In this document: positions 1-6,478 of the stretch, one piece after another
Layout of the letters: every line of letters starts with the position of its first letter
Numbering within the stretch: position 1 is the stretch's first letter
Virus record (IMG/VR): IMGVR_UViG_3300006752_000077
Span: 1 to 37,084 of that record
Strand: one strand, 5' to 3'
From: a virus
DNA: 37,084 bases
Translations under genes and position numbers: made by a program
The notes under the pieces: model-generated
The model's database searches: none
What the model was told of the DNA's origin: nothing
Seen by the model: the letters and a program-made list of their open reading frames with translations, nothing else

Positions 1-246
1 AGTAATTAATAAGTTTCCGTCTTCCAACTGGATATCTATTTCGGACTTTTTAAATCCTGCAATAGCCAATGTAATGGAATACAGATCATCACCGTCTTTA
101 CTGATGTTGTATGGTGGATAGCCTTGTGAATTATTAGATGAATTCATTTGAGTTTCAAACTCATTGAATAGTCTGTCAAATCCGACTGTGGCTCTATATA
201 GTGGGTTTAGTGTATCAGAAGTGATACGAAATTGTTTGCTTACCAT
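1..246 (-). CDS. Small heat shock protein Hsp20/IbpA-like, 3'-truncated by window edge
   Basis: The 82 visible codons begin with ATG at 246, behind a GGAG ribosome site about 7 nt upstream. The N-terminus has the IbpA-type stretch FDRLFNEFE (about residues 23-31). It is followed by the start of an alpha-crystallin domain: PPYNISKDGDDLYSITLAIAGF, then KSEIDIQLEDGNLLIT, where the window ends. Hsp20 proteins are ATP-independent holdases that keep unfolded proteins soluble. Hsp20 genes are common in T4-like marine phages, where a role in virion protein folding is suspected but not shown here. The C-terminal half and the usual IxI tail lie outside the window. No convincing sigma70 promoter was seen directly upstream; a late-type box lies far upstream at 732-739. 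Confidence 0.88.
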   Translation of the reverse strand, partial: MVSKQFRITSDTLNPLYRATVGFDRLFNEFETQMNSSNNSQGYPPYNISKDGDDLYSITLAIAGFKKSEIDIQLEDGNLLIT

Positions 247-283
247 GATTATCTCCTTTTAAAAAGCAAGTTAATTTATTTTA

Positions 284-454
284 CTAGTTCTTTTTAAACC
301 CTATTGGCGAATAAAAAGATCGCGGAGTGAGGTCGTTTCTGTTAGTGTGTATCTGTATCTCCTCACAACACTTGGCAAACTTCTTGGTTACTTTAAGTGT
401 TACCACTCTCAGTCCTTTGTTGGTTGCCCCAAAAAATAATGCTAATAGCATCAT
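284..454 (-). CDS. Candidate 56-aa ORF, function unknown
   Basis: The ORF runs from ATG at 454 to TAG at 284 and encodes a small basic protein beginning MMLLALFFGATNKGLR and ending YSPIGFKKN. The first eight or so residues are hydrophobic and the rest is mixed and basic, with a CC pair in the middle. No good Shine-Dalgarno sequence precedes it. It lies in a region with repeats and stop-interrupted coding-like frames, so it may be a gene fragment. No family was recognised. Confidence is low because the only support is an uninterrupted frame with plausible composition. Confidence 0.3.
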   Translation of the reverse strand: MMLLALFFGATNKGLRVVTLKVTKKFAKCCEEIQIHTNRNDLTPRSFYSPIGFKKN

Positions 455-471
455 TCTAATCTTGGATTAAA

Positions 472-528
472 AAGTCCGTGCTCTTTTGAAGACTTATATT
501 GCAAAGCCCGAGCACTTTTGAAGACTTA
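472..528. repeat. Imperfect 25-nt direct repeat, period 32 nt
   Basis: Positions 472-496 and 504-528 match at 22 of 25 positions. Both end in the 14-base run CTTTTGAAGACTTA and are separated by 7 nt. There are only two copies, so this is not a CRISPR array. The repeat may have arisen by local duplication inside a decaying gene. Confidence 0.7.
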
Positions 529-731
529 ATCTTCCTTGTGCTAAGTCTATAATACAAGTACCTAGTTCTTTAGCACGACGTATGTTTTCCTCATTCTTAC
601 CATTCGGTTCGTTTCTCTTACGATCTACTTACCTTGTGTAAGTCTGTTTCCAACTTACGGCAATTCAAATTTTACAGTAGACTTTAGTTTCTTACGATTC
701 TATTGCCCTTGCATTATTTGTTTTGCAAAGT

Positions 732-739
732 TATTTATC
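732..739 (-). promoter_or_regulatory. Possible late promoter box GATAAATA
   Basis: The minus strand reads GATAAATA here, pointing toward hsp20. Unlike the other late boxes in the window, no start codon lies 5 nt downstream. If real, it would make a long leader covering the poorly coding region. Chance occurrence in AT-rich DNA is quite possible. Confidence 0.3.
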
Positions 740-745
740 TTTTTA

Positions 746-1237
746 CTACTTTCTACCCTTATTTAATGGCGGTAAATTACCATATTCTGTAACAAAATGG
801 TCTAAATATACCATCTCTAAGTCTTTATGTATAGATCTTTCTACAATTTTCTCTTCTCCCATTACATTTACTGTAACAGTAGTAACAGGTAATTGTTTTG
901 CCCATACACTTACTTTGCCTTTCTTTACAGCAGAATAAAGTTCCTCTCTAATAACTGTATCAGTTGTACAACCATTTATGTACCTTCCCAGTCTACTAAA
1001 AGTTCCTTTTTTCCATCTAGGATTTTTACCTTTAGTTTCAAGTAGTAAAGGATTTCCTGATTCACCACACTTTACTATGTTATTATCTTTAACAATAAAG
1101 TATAGCCAACTCTTTTTATCAGGACCTACGAAATTATAATCAACATTCTCATAGTACCATTGATCATCTCTGTCAGGATGTAATATTACATCACATACCT
1201 TACTAAATCCATCTTCTATGTAGTTGTTTATTTTCAT
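746..1237 (-). CDS. Small GIY-YIG-like nuclease candidate
   Basis: This 163-aa protein has a layout that resembles a GIY-YIG fold. A first strand SWLYFIVKDNNIVKCGES (about residues 43-60) would correspond to GIY/YxG. It is followed by SRLGRYINGC (about 81-90) with a conserved-type Arg, and by a late Glu in LEMVYLDHFVTEYGNLPPLNKGRK near the C-terminus, the usual place of the metal-binding Glu. The classical GIY and YIG triplets are not literal, so the call is tentative. The gene follows the PD-(D/E)XK-like gene with a 2-nt gap. It also has its own promoter inside that gene, whose -10 hexamer lies exactly 6 nt before the ATG, which implies a leaderless transcript. It could take part in host DNA degradation, homing or exclusion of other phages. 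Confidence 0.4.
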   Translation of the reverse strand: MKINNYIEDGFSKVCDVILHPDRDDQWYYENVDYNFVGPDKKSWLYFIVKDNNIVKCGESGNPLLLETKGKNPRWKKGTFSRLGRYINGCTTDTVIREELYSAVKKGKVSVWAKQLPVTTVTVNVMGEEKIVERSIHKDLEMVYLDHFVTEYGNLPPLNKGRK

Positions 1238-1239
1238 GC

Positions 1240-2097
1240 TTATAGTATAGCAAGACTGTTGCAGAAGTCAACAGTATTTTTATGAAATTCTGCAACTTTT
1301 TCTAATGTAAATTCGTCTTTGCTAAATCTCACAAATGCACCTGAAGTATTGTTTCTCCATTCAAAGTCTATAAGACCACTGTCATTTAACATAAATGCAA
1401 GTTCTTCACAGTTTTTATCTGTTTTAGTCATCTCTGCTTTGCCTTTTACTCTTAGCAAAAATGATGCACTAGAGTCTAGTAAGTCTACATTCATTTTATA
1501 CTTTCCAACATTTTGCATACTAACATACTCTTGTGCAACTTTATTGAACTGCCCAGGGTATGCATCATGGATAGATTGGTGTGATTGGAGTTTAGAATCT
1601 TTACTTTCCATAGACTCTCTATTACTTAATACCTTAACTTTTTGTTTTGTATCATATGGTCTCATAGATGTAAACCAATTTACACTTATATCATTACCAT
1701 GCTTATATATTTCAGGGTGTACAATATAAATTTTAAAGTTAGATGTTGCATTCATATACTTTACAAAGTCTCTCATCTTTTCTGTAAGGTCCTCACAAAT
1801 AATAACACAATCTTCTGTGCCTTGATCAAAACCATACAGCATAATTTTACTTGCGTGTACATCATCAAGCCAGCCTGTAGCATCTTGACATTCTATAGCA
1901 AACAATACATTATCATCTGTATCAGTTGCAACAAGATCTATTCTTTTACTACCAGCAGTAGGAACTTCATACTGCATTTTAAACTCACCTGTGTAATCAA
2001 CTGCTTCTAATAACTTAGAGGACCATTCGTGATTTCTACAAACATCAGTAGTAAATTTTACTTCACCACCGTATTCTTTAATGTTAATTTTTTCCAT
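1240..2097 (-). CDS. PD-(D/E)XK-like nuclease candidate
   Basis: This is a 285-aa soluble protein. Residues about 52-73 show RIDLVATD, then LFAIECQDATGW. That fits the D...(D/E)xK core of restriction-type nucleases, with Gln in place of the usual Lys (ECQ). An upstream acidic strand and a following helix (DDVHASKIMLYGF) fit the fold. The C-terminal 120 residues (around SNRESMESKDSKLQSHQSIH onward) look like a separate, unrecognised domain. The start overlaps the stop of the preceding gene (TAATG) and the next gene follows after 2 nt, so it is part of an operon driven from 2992-3019. A phage role could be host DNA breakdown or interference with competing DNA; the specificity cannot be read. 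Confidence 0.45.
   Translation of the reverse strand: MEKINIKEYGGEVKFTTDVCRNHEWSSKLLEAVDYTGEFKMQYEVPTAGSKRIDLVATDTDDNVLFAIECQDATGWLDDVHASKIMLYGFDQGTEDCVIICEDLTEKMRDFVKYMNATSNFKIYIVHPEIYKHGNDISVNWFTSMRPYDTKQKVKVLSNRESMESKDSKLQSHQSIHDAYPGQFNKVAQEYVSMQNVGKYKMNVDLLDSSASFLLRVKGKAEMTKTDKNCEELAFMLNDSGLIDFEWRNNTSGAFVRFSKDEFTLEKVAEFHKNTVDFCNSLAIL
1244..1271 (-). promoter_or_regulatory. Sigma70-type promoter, leaderless geometry
   Basis: The minus strand shows TTGACT (1271-1266), a 16-bp spacer and TATACT (1249-1244). The ATG of the 746-1237 gene lies 6 nt past the -10 hexamer, so the predicted start site is the A of ATG. The promoter lies inside the 3' end of the preceding gene. Confidence 0.7.
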
Positions 2098-2444
2098 TAC
2101 GCAGACTCCTTTTTATAGTTAGCCATTTCTTCTTTAACCATTTTACGATACTCGCCCATTAACTGCCAACCATTAAGGTCGCCTACAGTTTGAATATCAA
2201 AACCATAACCTGTTTTCTCACTTCTGTTTGGTGTGTAAGAAACTTGGGTGACTGAACCAAATACTATTTTGTAATATTTTTGTTCGTAGTAGTCGCCTCT
2301 TTTGTCACCCGATATCCAAAATGCATTGTCTGTTCTTGCAACTGGACTTAGTTTGGCACCAGTACATCTTTCTATAAACCTTTTTAAAGTTTCAGTAGGC
2401 TGATAATCTTTTGAAAGAACGGTTGTGTTTCTATCTTTAATCAT
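2097..2444 (-). CDS. Hypothetical protein, 115 aa
   Basis: This soluble, charged protein has aromatic-rich middle segments (DYYEQKYYKIVFGSVTQVSY and GYGFDIQTVGDLNGWQLMGEY). No family was recognised. It is the second gene of the operon that begins at 2956, with TAATG stop/start overlaps at both ends, so translation is probably coupled to both neighbours. There are no membrane segments or signal peptide. Confidence 0.75.
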   Translation of the reverse strand: MIKDRNTTVLSKDYQPTETLKRFIERCTGAKLSPVARTDNAFWISGDKRGDYYEQKYYKIVFGSVTQVSYTPNRSEKTGYGFDIQTVGDLNGWQLMGEYRKMVKEEMANYKKESA

Positions 2445-2956
2445 TACGCCGCCTCCACTTCAGTTTGTAGTTGAGGATCTTTACGATCAAACCAACCATT
2501 AGCAGTTTTATACTGACATTTGTAGTCATTTCTAGTACCACCCTCACCAGGTACCCATTGTTCCGCTCTGCTAATAATAGCAGGGTTCCAATAAGATTCA
2601 TCACCAGGAGTGTGATGGGTACGACATTTCCACTGCTTGTCCTCATAATAGAACTGTGTAGCAATTTCCCAACTCTCACAAATTGGTCCTTTTCCGTCGC
2701 CATTTTTACCAAGATCACGTATCTCCCAGTCGATGATATACTCTTCGAAAGCCTCGTTCTTACTTTCTATTAGTTTACTTAATGTAGGTATGCCATCAGT
2801 AACAATACTATTGATATTGGCTTCAGTTAAGTCAGTAACAAAATAAGTGCTACCACCCTTAAACTTCCAATGTGCTTCATCTACACCATGTTCATAACCT
2901 TCGTTATGAGCCGCATAGTTTTCTCTGTATTGTGTGTTTATTACTAATGTTTGCAT
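2444..2956 (-). CDS. Conserved-type phage hypothetical protein, 170 aa
   Basis: The first gene of a four-gene operon, it starts MQTLVINTQYRENYAAHNEG and is rich in Trp, Tyr and acidic residues. Segments such as HWKFKGGSTYFVTDL and EQWVPGEGGTRNDYKCQYKT suggest a compact beta-rich fold. No function was recognised. The GGGAG ribosome site and the whole 60-nt promoter-leader are nearly copied upstream of the gene at 36084, which suggests shared early control. Confidence 0.75.
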   Translation of the reverse strand: MQTLVINTQYRENYAAHNEGYEHGVDEAHWKFKGGSTYFVTDLTEANINSIVTDGIPTLSKLIESKNEAFEEYIIDWEIRDLGKNGDGKGPICESWEIATQFYYEDKQWKCRTHHTPGDESYWNPAIISRAEQWVPGEGGTRNDYKCQYKTANGWFDRKDPQLQTEVEAA

Positions 2957-3019
2957 AATTTAACTCCCTTATTAATTTAAACTATACATATAGTATAGCA
3001 GGAAAACACATATTGTCAA
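2957..3019 (-). promoter_or_regulatory. Early promoter and leader (duplicated type)
   Basis: The minus strand reads TTGACA (3019-3014), 16 bp, then TATACT (2997-2992). The leader contains CTATATGTATAGTTTAAAT and ends in AAGGGAGTTAAATTATG. The same cassette, with only a few changes, stands at 36085-36146, down to the first codons ATGCAAA. Confidence 0.85.
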
Positions 3020-3025
3020 GTGTTT

Positions 3026-3286
3026 TTATGCTTTTATTTGCAATTCTTTTTGGTTCATTTTATCAAACCACTGACGCATAAAGTACTTTCTAATGATTGC
3101 AACTATTGTAAATACTGTAGTTAAAAATATAGTCATCATTAAATTATTTGCAGAGTCGTTATCATTTATTCCTAGTAACGTTGCTATCCACAATAATACA
3201 AAGTTTAAAGGGAAATTAATTATTAATGCAAATGTTGTGTCTACTACTGCTTCTCGCATTGCTTGTTTCTTTTTTATGCTATTCAT
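3026..3286 (-). CDS. Small two-helix membrane protein, 86 aa
   Basis: Two clear hydrophobic helices are visible: FALIINFPLNFVLLWIATLL (about residues 19-38) and a second around LMMTIFLTTVFTIVAIIRKYF. The end RKYFMRQWFDKM is basic and amphipathic. Small phage membrane proteins of this layout (helix, loop, helix, then R-x-Y-F-x-R) are common in T4-like marine phages, with no known role. The start overlaps the stop of the upstream gene by 8 nt. Confidence 0.8.
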   Translation of the reverse strand: MNSIKKKQAMREAVVDTTFALIINFPLNFVLLWIATLLGINDNDSANNLMMTIFLTTVFTIVAIIRKYFMRQWFDKMNQKELQIKA

Positions 3287-3572
3287 GAATAAAATATCCT
3301 TCCATATCTTTATTAATTTTTAACTTGTTTAATGGCTGATGACCAAACATAATTTTAAATAATGCATAGTCTTGCTCATCTTCAAATACAGCATCAACAA
3401 TTAATTTTAAACTGTAGTCTGAGTCTCCCCAATTCCTCTCAAAACTTATTTTTGCACCAGACTCTTCAGCCCATTTCCAATATTGTTTTAATGTATTATG
3501 TGTTGCGGAGTCATGTATGTAATCATAATCGCCATCGTCTTTTACAACTGCTTCAATTATTCTTACTTTCAT
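3279..3572 (-). CDS. Hypothetical protein, 97 aa
   Basis: The chosen start is ATG at 3572 (MKVRIIEAVVKDDG). A longer reading frame back to 3620 would overlap deeply with the upstream membrane-protein gene. The protein is soluble and acidic, with a hydrophobic N-terminal strand followed by HNTLKQYWKWAEESGAKISFE. No family was recognised. It overlaps both neighbours slightly, as expected in this operon. Confidence 0.7.
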   Translation of the reverse strand: MKVRIIEAVVKDDGDYDYIHDSATHNTLKQYWKWAEESGAKISFERNWGDSDYSLKLIVDAVFEDEQDYALFKIMFGHQPLNKLKINKDMEGYFIHE

Positions 3573-3876
3573 TCTTACTTTCTTCAAATTTAAATCCGTC
3601 TGGTCTGGCCTTATTAGCATACCAAGGTTCTTTTGTCTTAGACCTTTTATAAAACATTGCTATACCATAAGCACTAATTAAAAACCAAAAGAACTCTATA
3701 ACCATACTAGGTTTGTTTGGTGTTTCAATTAAACTTACAGTAACAAGTATTGCTACAAGTAAGTTGTTAAAACTATACCAAAAACCTTTAGGGTCTATTC
3801 TATCTAATTGAAGTAAGGCGTATGTTACTATTAATAATGCTACTCCGGTGTATCCAACAAACTCAGGTATTGTCAT
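3553..3876 (-). CDS. Three-helix membrane protein, 107 aa
   Basis: The start is set at ATG 3876 (MTIPEFVGYTGVALL) because AGGA lies about 8 nt upstream; the longer frame to 3927 would run through the preceding small gene. Three hydrophobic segments are visible: EFVGYTGVALLIVTYALLQL, then the NNLLVAILVTVSLI region, then the VIEFFWFLISAYGIAMFY region, followed by a charged C-tail. The pattern resembles bacterial CBU_0592-like small membrane proteins (YxGxxLLxxxYxLL, then FNNLLxA). The phage role is unknown. Confidence 0.75.
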   Translation of the reverse strand: MTIPEFVGYTGVALLIVTYALLQLDRIDPKGFWYSFNNLLVAILVTVSLIETPNKPSMVIEFFWFLISAYGIAMFYKRSKTKEPWYANKARPDGFKFEESKNESKNN

Positions 3877-4015
3877 CTTTTTTATCCTTTTTCTTATTTC
3901 CAAAAATCTTTTCCCAATTTTCAGCATATTTTTCTTGATCAGTAGGTTTCTGTACAGAGCCTTTGCCTCCGTGCCATTGTCCTTTACTCTTTCCTATATT
4001 TTTATCTTCGCTCAT
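3863..4015 (-). CDS. Small basic protein, 50 aa
   Basis: This short gene starts at ATG 4015, overlapping the stop of the upstream gene as ATGA. It encodes a polar protein with KGQWHGGKGS, then QKPTDQEKYAENWEKIFG and a lysine-rich tail. Similar tiny proteins with a W-H-G-G-K-G motif are familiar from marine T4-like phages, but no function is known. It overlaps the start of the next gene by 14 nt, which fits coupled translation. Confidence 0.75.
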   Translation of the reverse strand: MSEDKNIGKSKGQWHGGKGSVQKPTDQEKYAENWEKIFGNKKKDKKDDNT

Positions 4016-4389
4016 ACAAACAACTCTGCTAAGTTCATTAATACTGCTGTACCTGTAATAGCACTACCTATCATAATTGCTTTATCGTTCCATACATGCC
4101 CAACATATACCCAAGCAATTGAACTTAAGGCATAGGCTACTTTGCCTAATGTCATAAAGTCTGCACTTTGTAAGAAGACTCCTGATACTGCAAGTATTGT
4201 TGCCAGCCATTTAATATAACTGTCTATGCCACCTGTTGGTGTACTAGGAGAAAATATATCTACTTGCTCTTGTGCTTCAGCAAGTTCCTCTTTTAATCTA
4301 TTACGTTCTGCATTTAGTTCACGTGCTAATTGTCCTGCTCTACTAGTTGAGTCTATCTTCTTAACTTCTTCTTTATATGACTTTTCCAT
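4012..4389 (-). CDS. Membrane protein with N-terminal coiled coil, 125 aa
   Basis: The first 45 residues form a charged coiled coil (RELNAERNRLKEELAEAQEQ). After a linker come hydrophobic segments starting at SYIKWLATILAVSGVFLQSA, then WVYVGHVWNDKAIMIG and a last helix. The YIKW...W(V/M)xVGxxW(N/K)D(K/R)A core is shared with the next gene (4389-4712), so the two are paralogues. A cytoplasmic coiled coil on a three-helix membrane domain could be a holin-like or membrane-scaffold protein; neither is shown. Confidence 0.75.
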   Translation of the reverse strand: MEKSYKEEVKKIDSTSRAGQLARELNAERNRLKEELAEAQEQVDIFSPSTPTGGIDSYIKWLATILAVSGVFLQSADFMTLGKVAYALSSIAWVYVGHVWNDKAIMIGSAITGTAVLMNLAELFV

Positions 4390-4712
4390 TAGTTACCCAA
4401 AAAATATTTTAATAAACCTGATGCAAGTACAAACATTAACACACCATTTAATAACAACAATGCTCTATCCTTCCATAAGAGCCCAACAACCATCCAGCCT
4501 GTGACTCCTACAAAACTAAAGATATTATCTAACAAGTTAGCAATTTGACTGTCTATATCTGGTCCATTTATTCTAAACATAGCAGATAGTAAAATAAAGA
4601 AACTTGCTGTCCACTTTATATACCAACTTGCGTCTTGTTTAGGTGTAGCACTTTTATATATTCGTTTACTGTTTGCTATTTCGTCTGGATGAAACTCTTG
4701 CTTATTTGCCAT
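4389..4712 (-). CDS. Membrane protein, 107 aa, paralogue of its neighbour
   Basis: A polar N-terminus of about 30 residues is followed by WYIKWTASFFILLSAMF, the segment IFSFVGVTGWMVVGLLWKDR, and a last helix LLLLNGVLMFVLASGLLKYF. The order of motifs matches the product of 4012-4389 without the coiled coil. Stop and start overlap (TAATG) with that gene, so they are co-translated. Function unknown. Confidence 0.75.
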   Translation of the reverse strand: MANKQEFHPDEIANSKRIYKSATPKQDASWYIKWTASFFILLSAMFRINGPDIDSQIANLLDNIFSFVGVTGWMVVGLLWKDRALLLLNGVLMFVLASGLLKYFLGN

Positions 4713-4920
4713 GTACTTTACTATTCCTTTTATATTGTCTCTTGTTCATTTCTTTATCAAACTCTTTCTCAGTCCACATATAGATTTCTTTATACTTTCT
4801 AAAGTGTGGTATCCTTTCGTATGTGTCACAGTCAAAGTCACAGTTCTTACACCATTTTTCTATTGGGTGATTGCATTCAGGCCACTTCCAATCGTGTGGA
4901 ATCTGTATGTAAGAACTCAC
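4702..4920 (-). CDS. Small Cys-containing protein, 72 aa
   Basis: Four cysteines in the first half (PECNHPIEKWCKNCDFDCDT) with nearby His residues could bind one zinc ion. The C-terminal half is basic and Lys/Arg-rich (EMNKRQYKRNSKVHGK). Overall this resembles a small zinc-ribbon-type nucleic acid or protein binder, though no family was recognised. It overlaps both neighbouring genes slightly. Confidence 0.65.
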   Translation of the reverse strand: MSSYIQIPHDWKWPECNHPIEKWCKNCDFDCDTYERIPHFRKYKEIYMWTEKEFDKEMNKRQYKRNSKVHGK

Positions 4921-5150
4921 TACTGCATGTTCCTACTAAATTCTAATTCTTGTTCCCAATTTTCCTTATTACTAATGTATTGGTCTGTGCCTTTTTGTGC
5001 AATGATTAGTCGCCCACCATCCATATCTAATCTGATACTATCTGTTTTTACAATCTCACCATGCCTTCCTATAAAGGTTGCTTCTATATTTCCTTGTTTA
5101 TCTTCTGGGTGTAGATTTTCTATTAATGTTACGATTTCTTCCTTCTTCAT
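4920..5150 (-). CDS. Hypothetical protein, 76 aa
   Basis: This is a soluble protein with a beta-rich middle (GNIEATFIGRHGEIVKTDSI, then DMDGGRLIIAQKGT). It starts ATG at 5150, overlapping the end of the upstream gene as ATGA, and stops next to the following gene. No family was recognised. Confidence 0.7.
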   Translation of the reverse strand: MKKEEIVTLIENLHPEDKQGNIEATFIGRHGEIVKTDSIRLDMDGGRLIIAQKGTDQYISNKENWEQELEFSRNMQ

Positions 5151-5632
5151 CCTCTTCTCATTCTTGCTATATCTTTTGCTTGGTCTGTGCCTTTCATAAC
5201 TGGTACTGCATTACTTTTGTGCATAGTAGCAATACCCTGTATAAGGTCACCTGTGTACTTCATAGGCTCCTTCTTAGTACCATGGCTCATGCTCTCACTA
5301 TTAAATGTACCTGACTTCATTTGCTGTTCCATAAGACTAGGATACTTTTCTCTATGCTCAGCATCTTGTTTTACTCTCCAATTAGTATCAGGCTGTAACT
5401 TTGTAAAGTGCCTGTAGTCTCTTGGGTCTGGTCTTTTAGATGCTGTACCATAACAGTAGTCAATATACTCTTGTAGTGTGTCGTATCTCATATGATGCAT
5501 GTGTCTACGTTTCATAGATCTATTATGCTCACGCCATCTAAGTTCCAGCTCTTTAAGTTTACCTTTAGTAATCTTAGCCTTATACTTTTTAGTATTAATC
5601 GTAGAAAACCTGTTATCTAAATGCATTGTCAT
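5147..5632 (-). CDS. Basic hypothetical protein, 161 aa, leaderless start
   Basis: First gene of a minus-strand operon. It is rich in Arg, Lys, His and Met (RWREHNRSMKRRHMHHMRYD), then contains YDTLQEYIDYCYGTASKRP and a C-terminal part with TGDLIQGIATMHKSNAVPVM. Similar proteins occur in marine T4-like phages, without a known role. The ATG lies exactly 6 nt after the TATAAT of a near-perfect promoter and no ribosome site is available, so a leaderless mRNA is expected. Confidence 0.75.
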   Translation of the reverse strand: MTMHLDNRFSTINTKKYKAKITKGKLKELELRWREHNRSMKRRHMHHMRYDTLQEYIDYCYGTASKRPDPRDYRHFTKLQPDTNWRVKQDAEHREKYPSLMEQQMKSGTFNSESMSHGTKKEPMKYTGDLIQGIATMHKSNAVPVMKGTDQAKDIARMRRG

Positions 5633-5638
5633 ACACTT

Positions 5639-5666
5639 ATTATAACAGGTTGTATTAGTTTGTCAA
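5639..5666 (-). promoter_or_regulatory. Consensus sigma70-type promoter, leaderless geometry
   Basis: The minus strand reads TTGACA (5666-5661), 16 bp, then TATAAT (5644-5639). The start codon at 5632 follows after 6 nt, so the predicted start site coincides with the ATG. Confidence 0.85.
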
Positions 5667-5870
5667 CTATTTTGTAAGATTTTTATATACTGATTTAGTT
5701 AAGTCACCGTATATTGGTGCAAGAATTAGTATAGCAATTAGAAGCAATCCGTTACCTATTTGCTCTCCTGTAAGTCCAGCATTTGTACCTATGTATTTAA
5801 TACCAAATATTACACCAGCAATTAATGTAAATGAACCTAATCCTATTAATGTGTTTATAAATGTTTTCAT
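5667..5870 (-). CDS. Small two-helix membrane protein, 67 aa
   Basis: Two hydrophobic helices (TLIGLGSFTLIAGVIFGIKY and NGLLLIAILILAPIYG) are joined by a short polar loop and followed by a short basic tail. No family was recognised. The gene has its own promoter at 5913-5940 and a leader with an AGGAAT ribosome site. The next promoter begins right at its stop codon. Confidence 0.7.
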   Translation of the reverse strand: MKTFINTLIGLGSFTLIAGVIFGIKYIGTNAGLTGEQIGNGLLLIAILILAPIYGDLTKSVYKNLTK

Positions 5871-5912
5871 ATGTTATTCCTAATAAGTGTAAGATTAATT
5901 TCTTACTCTCTT

Positions 5913-5940
5913 ATAATAGCATATCTTGTGTCTTTGTCAA
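5913..5940 (-). promoter_or_regulatory. Sigma70-type promoter for the 67-aa membrane protein
   Basis: The minus strand shows TTGACA (5940-5935), a 16-bp spacer and TATTAT (5918-5913). A leader of about 40 nt with AGGAAT precedes the ATG at 5870. Confidence 0.75.
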
Positions 5941-5956
5941 CCTTTTTATACTATAT

Positions 5957-5975
5957 ATAGTACATTTTGTACTAT
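5957..5975 (-). terminator. Hairpin directly after the ferritin-like stop codon
   Basis: An 8-bp inverted repeat (ATAGTACA / TGTACTAT) with a 3-nt loop begins one base past the stop of the 5976-6410 gene. No uninterrupted T-run follows, so it may be a weak terminator or a 3' stabilising hairpin marking the end of the late operon. Confidence 0.5.
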
Positions 5976-6410
5976 TTAACTAAAATCTTTTAACATTTTT
6001 GTTATTTCTAATGCGTGTTGTTCTTCCATACCAATTTGACCTCTGGCATATTCTTCTAACATTATACTTGCATTTTCAACTTCTTCTAGTAATTCTTTGT
6101 ATTTGTTTACTGCTCTAACTTCATGTTCTAAACTTTCAGTTAGTATTTGAATAACACTATGATCATGTGATTCTTCTATAGGTGCTATTTGTTGACTAGG
6201 ATGTCCGTCAAAGCCTGTGATATATTCACCTGCAATCAAGGCATGTTGTAAACTTTCTGTTGCTTGTTCCTGTAGGAATGCTACAATAGGAATCCTGTTG
6301 GGTCCTGTTATCATTAACGAACTGTGAGCATAACGTACAACTCCTGCCATTTCTAATTCAACTATCTCGTTGAGTAACTCACATACTCTTTTTAAATTTA
6401 AATCTTTCAT
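5976..6410 (-). CDS. Ferritin-like (bacterioferritin/Dps-type) four-helix protein
   Basis: This 144-aa all-helical protein has ferritin-type signatures. Helix 1 has ELEMAGVVRYAHSSL (about residues 17-31), helix 2 EQATESLQHALIAGEYI, helix 3 ESLEHEVRAVNKYKELL, and helix 4 RGQIGMEEQHALEITKML. The helix 4 ExxH (EEQH) and the Glu residues of helices 1 and 3 fit a di-iron centre. In helix 2 the Glu is four rather than three residues before the His, a deviation that may matter for metal binding. Ferritin-like proteins oxidise and store iron or protect DNA from peroxide. It is the last gene of a late operon with cytochrome c, and its ATG overlaps the stop of the 23-residue peptide gene (ATGA). Confidence 0.7.
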   Translation of the reverse strand: MKDLNLKRVCELLNEIVELEMAGVVRYAHSSLMITGPNRIPIVAFLQEQATESLQHALIAGEYITGFDGHPSQQIAPIEESHDHSVIQILTESLEHEVRAVNKYKELLEEVENASIMLEEYARGQIGMEEQHALEITKMLKDFS

Positions 6411-6478
6411 TTGTTATATTTCCAAGTTATCCATATAGTTGCAGTTACCATAAATGCAATTAGTATTGTTAATTCCAT
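6407..6478 (-). CDS. Micro-protein of 23 aa, single membrane helix
   Basis: Start and stop are locked to both neighbours: ATG 6478 overlaps the cytochrome c stop as TAATG, and the TGA overlaps the ferritin-like ATG as ATGA. The peptide (MELTILIAFMVTATIWITW followed by KYNK) is one membrane helix with a basic end. This matches the style of micro-subunits of respiratory oxidases, but no sequence family was recognised. The double overlap favours a real translated gene. Its position between two redox/iron genes suggests an accessory or anchor role. Confidence 0.65.
   Translation of the reverse strand: MELTILIAFMVTATIWITWKYNK

Larger units (their letters stand above)
247..745. other. About 500 nt of poorly coding DNA between hsp20 and the nuclease-like gene
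   Basis: This is the least gene-like stretch of the window. It holds a candidate 56-aa ORF (284-454, minus), an imperfect 25-nt tandem repeat (472-496 and 504-528), two similar short runs near 613-630 and 686-703 (GTTTC(TC)TTACGAT(T)CTA), and a minus-strand GATAAATA box at 732-739. One minus-strand frame around 500-600 reads NEENIRRAKELGTCIIDLAQ, which looks protein-like, but it has no start codon and is preceded by in-frame stops. This may be the remnant of a decayed gene. No tRNA or clear terminator was seen. Confidence 0.5.

Noticed and set aside
472-528. Possible CRISPR-like repeat
   Set aside because: Only two imperfect copies with a 7-nt gap, no spacers and no cas genes.
1319-1729. Plus-strand frame of 136 codons
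   Set aside because: It is antisense to the PD-(D/E)XK-like gene, has no ribosome site, and shows typical shadow composition.
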